From Sarcocystis neurona (lineage: Eukaryota; Apicomplexa; Conoidasida; Eucoccidiorida; Sarcocystidae): a DNA stretch of 64,000 nt. The position numbers and the translations under genes were made by a program. The notes under the pieces are model-generated. The model was not told where the DNA came from, made no database searches, and saw only the letters and a list, made by a program, of their open reading frames with translations. Positions 57,643 through 64,000 of the stretch are shown one piece after another. Numbering within the stretch: the stretch's first letter is position 1; the number at the start of each line of letters is the position of its first letter. The stretch covers positions 13,767-77,766 of the forward strand of contig KL647295.1 in the NCBI GenBank assembly GCA_000727475.1. Reading direction: 5' to 3'.

Positions 57643-60600
57643 GTAGGGACAAAACAAAGAGTGAGCAACTTCTTTGCTGCTGCTGCTGCTGTTGCTAGTT
57701 TCGAGTGTTGCTATTCTTCCGTCCCCTCGGCTCTGCTGTCCTTGCTGCTGTTCCTTTTGTGTGTCTCTCTTGCCGCTGCTCACCTGCCTGCTGCTGGTGC
57801 GTCCCTGCCGCTGCGACGACAGCTGCTGCCGTCGCTCCCTGCCGCTGCTTCTGCTGCTTCTTGTGCCACGCCGTTGCTGTTGCTCTTCTTCGACGACTGC
57901 CGCTCGCCTTGTTTTCAAGGTTGCTGCTCACGTTCACTACTCCTGCTGCTGAGTGCACGTCGGCTGCTGCTGCCACGCCTTTGCTGTGCTACTGCCCTGC
58001 TGCCGTTGCCGTCGCCGCAGCTACCCGCTTTCTCTGTCGTCCAGCTCCTTCTCCTGCTTCATATGGACCGTGACGCTTTCGTCCTGTACGCAGCTGATAG
58101 TAACAGACAACAGCAGCCGCATGTGAAGGACGCGTAGTCGACACACAGCGTTTGCGCCGCCGACTCCTTAGCCTAACCGCAGCCAACTAATCACAAGCGC
58201 ATTCGACTTGTCAGAAGCGCATCCGACTACATTCCACGCGCTGCCGACTGCATCGTGGGCGCTGCCGACTGCATCATAGGCACTCCCGACTGCATCGTTG
58301 GCGCTGCCGACTGCATCATAGGCGGGCCGCCGACTGTGTCACAAGTGCGGCCACGTGGATCACAAGAATAGCCGGCGACTGCGCAGCGGCCCAGCAAGCC
58401 GCGTAATAAGCGGAGCCATGTGAACAACTTTGCTCCCATGTGCATATACAGCACGAGCGACAGCCTCCTCCGCGTATTAAGTGAAAAACTTACCACTGCC
58501 AAGTGTATGTACAGCACGGGCGGCACCGTCCAGCGTTCGCACTGCCGACGGACGATCTCCGCGCTGCCGACTCGTAGGAGGACCGGTTACTGACTGTGTG
58601 ATGCGCGTCAAACGTATGCGTCTCTCCCATCTCATCGTGCCGGTCTGTCGCCTCACCCGCCTTTCGAGCGGCTACGCTGAATCTGCTTCTACGCAGTTGT
58701 ACTGCTGCTGCCGCAGCCGTTCTTTTCGCCTTTTCGTACTCCAGGTTCCGCCGCTGTTCGCCGATGGCACCCTGAGGGCTTGCTTTTATTCTTCACCGTA
58801 TATAGACATAGTTATCAATTAGGAGCGCAGAGCCATATACACAGTAATAACTCTACATATTCGCATATATATATACGTAGGTATCAATCAGGAGAAGGAA
58901 CACAGAGCCACAGTGATACGTCTGCATACATACATATATATCTGTATATCTATCTGTCTACGCTGTCGTCAGTCTATCTGCCATAAATGTGTGTAGGCGT
59001 CGATGGGGTGGAGGAGCACAGAGCCGTAGATTAAGTGATAAGTCTGCGTATATACGTATATATGTGTATGTTTATCTGTGTACGTTATTATCTGTCTATC
59101 TGTCATTCAAATATATATATATATATAGGTATTAATCCGGAGGAGGAGCACAGAGCCGTAGATAAAGTGATGACTCTGCGTGTATACATATGTGTGTATG
59201 TCTGTCTTTCTACGTTATCACCTGTGTATCTGTCTGCCTTCACTGCCATTTACGTCCGCATATACATATATCTATATATATATATATATATATGTAGAGA
59301 GAGAGAGAGGCGCTTCTTCCCGTCTGTGTATACACAAGTTGCACGTTGCATGTGGGTGAACGCGTGCGTTCTGTGGGGTGGGTCCTGGTGCTGCTGCAGC
59401 ACCTGGCAGACCAGCTGCTGCAGTATCGGCACATCTTCGCTCTTCCCGAAGCCCTCAGGCGCTATCGCCGAGCGGAAGCAGCACGCGTCTCGACGGCAGC
59501 AGCAGCAGGAGCAACAGCAGGGGCAGCTGGTAGAAGATACGACGAAGAGCGGGACGTAACTGCAGCAGCAGAACCAGTAGCAGCGCAAGCGCCCCGGCCT
59601 CTTTCTGCTGCAGAGGCTCTCGCGGTTCGTACTTCCGATGATAGGGGCACCGATGCAGAGTTTTTCTTCGAAGAGCGTTCTTGCACCAGCGGCGATACCA
59701 CGAGGAGCAGCTGCAGCAGCAGGAGCAGCAGCCACAGCCGCAGCGATAGCTACGAGGCCAGAGGCGGGAGTACCACTGCCCCCAGCAACAGCAGCGTCAG
59801 CAGCAGCAGCGACAGGGTCAGCAGCAGCGGCAGCGACAGTGTCAGCAGCAGCATCAGCAGCGTCGGCAGCAGCGACAGCGACAGTGTCAGCAGCGGCGAC
59901 AGCGGCAGCGGCAGTGTCAGCAGCAGCATCAGCAGCGTCGGCAGCAGCGACAGCAACAGTGTCAGCAGCGGCGACAGCGGCAGCGGCAGTGTCAGCAGCA
60001 GCAGCAGGCTCAGGTGTGAGGGAGAGCGCAGTGCAGCGCACGCCGAGGAGAGAAGGGCTCGAGAATTCGTACACCCACAAACCGGAGTAGCTGCAGATGA
60101 AGGCGTGGAAGGGAAGGGAGAAGCAGAGGAAGAGATACATCTCGGTAGACCACAGCAGCCGGTCTCCACAACGACAGCAGTACATGAGCAGGCAAGCCAG
60201 CAGCAGGGAGGAGCAGAAGAGGACAAGAGTACTCACGAACGCTGCCTGCTCTACAAGAGAGAGAGAACCTACGCAGATGAGATCGTCCGAGAGAACCAGC
60301 AGACGAATGGGCACGCGTTTGAGAGGTCCACAGAAGGGGAAGGTGAAAACGAGAAAAGACGTAGACGGCAGGGAGAGGAAGAGGAGGAAGAAGAGGAAAA
60401 CGGACAGAAAGAGACGATAAAAAGAGGAAAAGAGAAAGCAAGAGAAGAAGCGAAAGAGGACGAGGACGGAGAAGAAGAAGAAAGGGACGAGCCTCCTGTG
60501 AAAGTTATATTAACATCGGCTCGCACTGGATTGGGTATGGCGCAGCTGTGGGCACTCATCTGCGACGCATGCGAGAGCAGAAACGGCGCCCGCAGCCCGG

Positions 60601-61154
60601 ACACCTCTGTTGCTGCAGCAGCAGCAGGCACCACTGCACGGGAGGAAAGGCGAAGAGGACAGGGCGGGAGAGAAGAGCGTGACACGTCGGTCAAAGGAGC
60701 AGCAGCAGCTCCTACAACAGCAACAGCAGGTACTGCGACAGCAGGTCTTGCAAGCGCAACAGCATGTACTGCAAGAGAAAGGGTGGCAGCTGCCACGGCA
60801 GCAGCAGGAGAGAGGAGGCGAACAGCAGCTGCCGCGCCGGAGGGGAAGAAGGCAGAGAAGCCGCTTGACGTGTCAACGCTGCCGCTGAAAAGTCGCTGGG
60901 TGTATCCGAAGGAGGTCAGGGATAATTACGAGCTCGAAGACACCGAGGAGGAGGAAGAGGACGAGGGAGAGGCCGAACAAAAAGAAGTAAATGAAGAGAA
61001 AGAGAGGAGAGACGGGAAACGGGGCAGCAGGCGCAGTGGGCCAAGAGAGTGGCGCGGCGTGGGTAGTACTAATACGCATTCTTGTCGAAAAAGAAGACTG
61101 CGGCGAAGCAGCAGGACTCACAACCTCAGTCGCACCTCTTACTCTCGCCTGTAA
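52096..61154 (+). CDS. engB: EngB/YsxC-type ribosome-assembly GTPase, HAAR-expanded
   Basis: TRAFAC GTPase of the EngB/YihA/YsxC family, which helps assemble the large ribosomal subunit in bacteria and organelles; a mitochondrial or apicoplast role is inferred. All motifs are visible: G1 GRSNVGKSS (57049-57075), G2 region PGSTRSINLYEV, G3 DLPGYGYTE (57376 on), G4 TKAD (57607-57618) and G5 TSART (60513 on), followed by GMAQLWALICDAC. G1 to G4 are in exon 1, G5 in exon 2; both sides of the intron are in phase 0 (HMQ then HLADQLLQYRHIF). Family members are about 200 residues. The frame from ATG 52096 gives about 2430, nearly all Ser, Gln, Ala or Glu repeats. The repeat part probably hides introns (for example 53035-53119, GTGAGG to TTCACAG, not a multiple of three), so the N-terminal half is unreliable. 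The GTPase part is secure. Confidence 0.8.
53035..53119 (+). other. Probable 85-nt intron in the EngB-type gene
   Basis: Donor CAGCAG/GTGAGG, a CTG-oriented pyrimidine-rich tract, acceptor CTCTTCACAG. Read as coding, it gives an odd hydrophobic and Cys-rich stretch between Gln-rich and triplet-repeat parts. Removal changes the frame. Confidence 0.5.
54912..54925. repeat. Palindrome-family site in the EngB-type exon
   Basis: GATGTATGTACACC, one arm mismatch to GGTGT-N4-ACACC, read in frame within FPMYVHRSG. Confidence 0.55.
55668..55806 (+). repeat. Coding 18-bp repeat (QKAAAG, then RRAA units)
   Basis: Four units reading QKAAAG-like residues followed by Lys/Arg-Ala units, giving a basic, histone-tail-like segment within the EngB-type open frame. 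Confidence 0.7.
58239..58322. repeat. 21-bp tandem repeat, four units
   Basis: Units of the type CGCTGCCGACTGCATCATAGG at 58239, 58260, 58281 and 58302; more diverged copies extend on both sides (about 58150-58345). Confidence 0.85.
58806..59245. repeat. Diverged tandem repeat of about 125 bp
   Basis: Copies share GGAGCACAGAGCCGTAGAT, AAGTGATxxxTCTGCGTATA and TATCTGTCTATCTGTCAT blocks. They start near 58820 (partial), 58890, 59010 and 59140 in the EngB-gene intron. Confidence 0.75.
59400..61154 (+). CDS. engB: EngB-type gene, exon 2 (insert, G5, acidic C-terminus)
   Basis: Begins HLADQLLQYRHIFALPEALR, then about 340 residues of Ala, Ser and Glu/Lys-rich insert, then PPVKVILTSARTGLGMAQLW (G5 region). 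The tail has an Ala-rich part, KSRWVYPKEVRDNYELED and an acidic-to-basic end (to TAA at 61154). A donor-like GTAGTA at 61063 could instead end the exon. Confidence 0.75.
   Translation, partial: HLADQLLQYRHIFALPEALRRYRRAEAARVSTAAAAGATAGAAGRRYDEERDVTAAAEPVAAQAPRPLSAAEALAVRTSDDRGTDAEFFFEERSCTSGDTTRSSCSSRSSSHSRSDSYEARGGSTTAPSNSSVSSSSDRVSSSGSDSVSSSISSVGSSDSDSVSSGDSGSGSVSSSISSVGSSDSNSVSSGDSGSGSVSSSSRLRCEGERSAAHAEERRAREFVHPQTGVAADEGVEGKGEAEEEIHLGRPQQPVSTTTAVHEQASQQQGGAEEDKSTHERCLLYKRERTYADEIVRENQQTNGHAFERSTEGEGENEKRRRRQGEEEEEEEENGQKETIKRGKEKAREEAKEDEDGEEEERDEPPVKVILTSARTGLGMAQLWALICDACESRNGARSPDTSVAAAAAGTTAREERRRGQGGREERDTSVKGAAAAPTTATAGTATAGLASATACTARERVAAATAAAGERRRTAAAAPEGKKAEKPLDVSTLPLKSRWVYPKEVRDNYELEDTEEEEEDEGEAEQKEVNEEKERRDGKRGSRRSGPREWRGVGSTNTHSCRKRRLRRSSRTHNLSRTSYSRL
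59838..59987 (+). repeat. 75-bp coding tandem repeat, two units
   Basis: Two nearly identical 75-bp units plus a partial third, in frame, each encoding 25 residues of Ser/Gly/Asp (starting SVSSSISSVGSSDSD). Confidence 0.85.
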
Positions 61155-61946
61155 AACTGACAATTTCTCTGTACATCCTCCATACGTCGATATTTCCAAG
61201 TTGACCCTACACATATATATATTTGTATGTCTGCAATTCTATGATAACAGAAAGGTTAATATTCGAATTTCTGTATTCGGACCTGTGTAGCTATACGCAT
61301 ATATATGCGGCTACGTTGGTGTATGGACATGCGTGCGGAGGTGTGCGTCTCTCTCCTGTGATGTGTCCACATCAGCAACTCTGTACACGTGCGCCTCTTT
61401 CACCAGTGTGTATACATACATACATATATATATATATATCTGTGATTCATACCCAGGACATATGTATCTATGTATACATAGATACATACGACGCCCTTGC
61501 ATCTGTGTATACATATTCATCTGTACACGTCTATATCTACGCCTCTCCATCGCACTACTATATACATATATACCTATGATTGACTTGTTTGTATCTATGT
61601 ATACTTACGACGCATTATATACGCATATAGATGCATGTATCTTCGAAACTCCTGATATACATATATATATAGTCATGTATATACAGATGTATGTACATGA
61701 CTTTCTAGCAGTACACACACCTGTATCTGTCTATGCTTGTGTGAGCTTCTTGCAGTGAGTGCATATATGTTTGACTCTTTTCCCTCTCGTATACACGTAT
61801 CGGTGTGACTGTCTTGCTTTCTGTTCTCTCTTCTGTGTCGGGTCCATGCGTGCCTCCTGCTTTTCTTCCTGCTTCTTCCCTTTCCTTTCTGTTTTCCTAG
61901 ATTTCTTTTCGGATTTTTCGCTTCTCACTTCCTTTAACATACGCAG
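61155..61946. other. AT-rich region downstream of the EngB-type gene
   Basis: TA/CA microsatellites and a CT-rich stretch (61840-61940). The minus strand has a long Lys/Glu-rich frame over the CT-rich part, treated as a shadow. Confidence 0.5.
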
Positions 61947-62258
61947 GCACAAACGCGACACGGTCTGATTCTGTCTACACTCCTTCGGTGTGTGCGCTCG
62001 ATTACTGACGCCCGCGCGCGGAGCTGTGAATACACATTTTCCTTTTTGGGCGCGAGTGCTATTTCTTCCTCTCTTTTCACCCACGTTTTCACCTGTCAAA
62101 TAACCGATAAATACGAGGAAGCGGAGGATGCGGAATCCAAGGGAAGTAGCGCGGCAGATTCCTTGCATCTGCCTTTCGTGCGCCCCGCTCCTCTCACGCG
62201 AAGCGTTGCAGCACAGTCCAATTTGCGCGCTTCCACAGATGCATATACGTGTGGATAG
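61947..62258 (+). CDS. Possible exon with LRR-like start (tentative)
   Basis: A T/C-rich tract and acceptor ACATACGCAG precede an open frame reading AQTRHGLILSTLLRCVRSIT, DARARSCEYTFSFLG, then KYEEAEDAESKGSSAADS, to TAG at 62258. The LLRCVRSITDA part resembles the cysteine-type LRR of the gene at 6-33 kb. No neighbour exon was found. A competing minus-strand frame overlaps. Confidence 0.25.
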   Translation, partial: AQTRHGLILSTLLRCVRSITDARARSCEYTFSFLGASAISSSLFTHVFTCQITDKYEEAEDAESKGSSAADSLHLPFVRPAPLTRSVAAQSNLRASTDAYTCG

Positions 62259-62274
62259 AAAGAGACATATAAAC

Positions 62275-62306
<32 letters not shown>

Positions 62307-63678
62307 GGATAGAGAGAGACATATAAGCGTATATAGATATATGTATATATAGATATACGTAAATATACACATAGAGATAGACAGCCGGACGCTTACACGT
62401 ACGTACGTTTATAGACGTGTATCCGAAATATGTACACACACATATACTTTATGTACAAAGAAGGACTATACACACGCATACATGAATGCGTTACGTACTT
62501 GCGTCTTCACCTGCGTAAGCCTGCATATTCACATTAAAAAGATATGTAGTGGTGAATGTGTTTACTCGTACGCTTCCTTTCTTTCCTTATTGATATGTGG
62601 GCGCACACGTATATACATATCGCATAGACGTGTCTCGCTAGACAATGCGCACAGCAGCTCCCTATGTGTCTCTCCACACGAGACGCACGAGTCAGGCAGC
62701 CACACGGTTGTGTGTGGAGTGTACAGAGACGGGCGCTAGCGAACGTCCTGCAGCCCTGGAAGAAACGAACGCGGGCACGTCTGCCTGTATCTATCTCTGA
62801 CTCTCTCTGTGTCCGTCTGCCTCTCTGTCTCGTGGCTGACAGACACTTGTGGAGGAAAGAAAAAACCGAGATTAAAATCTTGCACACAGAGGGGGCGAGA
62901 GCGCGTAGCCCTTCTTCGTCTCGTAGCGCGGCTGACAGACGGTCCTGGCTAAAAAAACGACTGTTATACATAGAGCCAGCGGCGTAGCCTTTGTTCCAAT
63001 TGAAGCTCGGTGAAGTGGCGTCCCTACGGAGGCCGAGAGCGCGTAGCACCATTCCGTGTTGTAGCTAGGAGTGATATCCACTCCTTTGAAAAAAAAATGC
63101 TCGAGAGAGCGCAAGAGAGTGCACAGTTCGTCCGCCGTACACGACCCACGCATGCGCGCCAGATCTCCTCACCTAAACATAATTGTGTGTATATATATAT
63201 ATGCATCTTTTGCGGGTACTTTATTCACCTGCGGATAACTGCAAACATATATATACATACATGTATGTATATGTATGTACTATTTTATCGGCATACTCCT
63301 CAGTGACGTGTTATTGGGTGTACGCATTACTACGTGGAGATATCCTCCTCACCTGTATATAATTTTGTGTACATCTACTATTTTATGCGTGAAGACAGCG
63401 AGCCTAGTCAGCACCTACGTAGCAGTATGTATCTATTCTGCTTAACACGAATGTGGAGAGATGGTACCACAGACGCACACAGACACACGAGAGAGCCGTG
63501 CACTCTTCTCCGCAGTCCACGGAGTCCGGGGTCCACGCGGACAAAGGTTGGGCGTCCTGACACACTCCCGCCGAGGCGTTTCCACCGTATGCTGCGGGTA
63601 ATACCCACGTACGGGCAGTGGCGTATATATATAATACACGTATTTAGCAAAAGGATCAGAGGATGTTCTTAAATATAC
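62259..63678. other. AT-rich and unique intergenic or intronic sequence
   Basis: TA microsatellites (62260-62400, 63185-63300) and unique stretches (62630-63170, 63330-63620) with frames open on both strands. No domain recognised. Confidence 0.45.
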
Positions 63679-63772
63679 CTTTCCTGATGTACCAGAGATG
63701 CGAGTGTCTTGGCAGCAGCTCCTGCAATTTCTGCTGCATGTAAAAGTCGGTCGCCAAAGACTCGCGCAGTAT
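63679..63772 (-). CDS. Probable exon of an unidentified minus-strand gene
   Basis: Acceptor GCGATCTGTAG and donor GTATAT on the minus strand. One frame reads ILRESLATDFYMQQKLQELL then PRHSHLWYIRK, composition typical of a helical protein. The rest of the gene would lie to the right of the window and possibly to the left (an acceptor TTACCCGCAG at about 63588 precedes another open stretch). Family not recognised. Confidence 0.4.
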
Positions 63773-64000
63773 CTACAGATCGCAGCTAACACTCATATAC
63801 GCATCCTGATATGTACACATTTATACACACAGATGAATACGCACCGGACGATGTATATGTACATCGAAAGACCGACGTAGAGTTACACACACACACACAC
63901 ATCTACACGAGCATCTTTACACGAATATGGAGAGGATGCCCCACACACACGCGTAGAAGGGACGTCTATACACACAGTTGTGTACACGGATAGAATCCCC
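63773..64000. other. Window end, microsatellite and unknown
   Basis: Short CA/TA repeats. Nothing recognisable. Confidence 0.5.

Larger units (their letters stand above)
57643..59399 (+). other. Intron of the EngB-type gene, between G4 and G5
   Basis: CTG-oriented triplets (57670-58000), a 21-bp tandem repeat, a unique stretch (58360-58780), then a roughly 125-bp diverged repeat with TA microsatellites. Ends GGTGCTGCTGCAG. Confidence 0.8.

Overview
The window looks like nuclear DNA of a coccidian apicomplexan, most probably an Eimeria species. Three features point there. (1) Blocks dense in CAG/CTG triplets are translated as Gln, Ala and Ser runs (the homopolymeric amino-acid repeats, HAARs, typical of Eimeria). 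(2) These blocks alternate with AT-rich TA/CA/CATA microsatellite DNA. (3) The genes are split by long introns, and their conserved domains are embedded in low-complexity protein. The species cannot be fixed from the sequence alone. Two runs of N (23717-24239 and 37936-38405) are assembly gaps. No tRNA, rRNA, CRISPR array or bacterial-type mobile element was seen.

Layout. 1-6041 is CTG-rich sequence, then AT microsatellites, then CTG-rich sequence again; at most it holds the 5' part of the next gene. 6042 to about 33591 (+) is a leucine-rich-repeat gene of the F-box/AMN1 type. Ten exons between 6042 and 30378 join in consistent reading phase and give a continuous cysteine-containing LRR solenoid, interrupted by Q-rich, acidic and Ala-rich inserts; its 3' end is unresolved. 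34058-39300 (-) is a five-exon model for a 182-residue protein of unknown function, convergent with the LRR gene. 41365-46420 (-) is a three-exon gene for an 875-residue divergent cyclophilin. 46421-52095 is unresolved CAG/CTG-rich and repeat DNA. 52096-61154 (+) is a giant gene for an EngB/YsxC-type (TRAFAC, ribosome-assembly) GTPase, with all G motifs present but spread out by HAAR insertions. 61155-64000 is mostly AT-rich and holds two tentative exons of other genes.

The genes show no shared pathway. Their common theme is architecture: triplet-repeat inserts sit in loops of recognisable folds, and repeats in the sense strand are CAG-oriented in exons but CTG-oriented in introns. A second theme is a dispersed palindrome, GGTGT-N4-ACACC, clustered in LRR-gene introns and also present inside coding sequence. 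All exon boundaries come from reading splice signals, phase and family similarity by eye; none was checked by alignment or transcripts.
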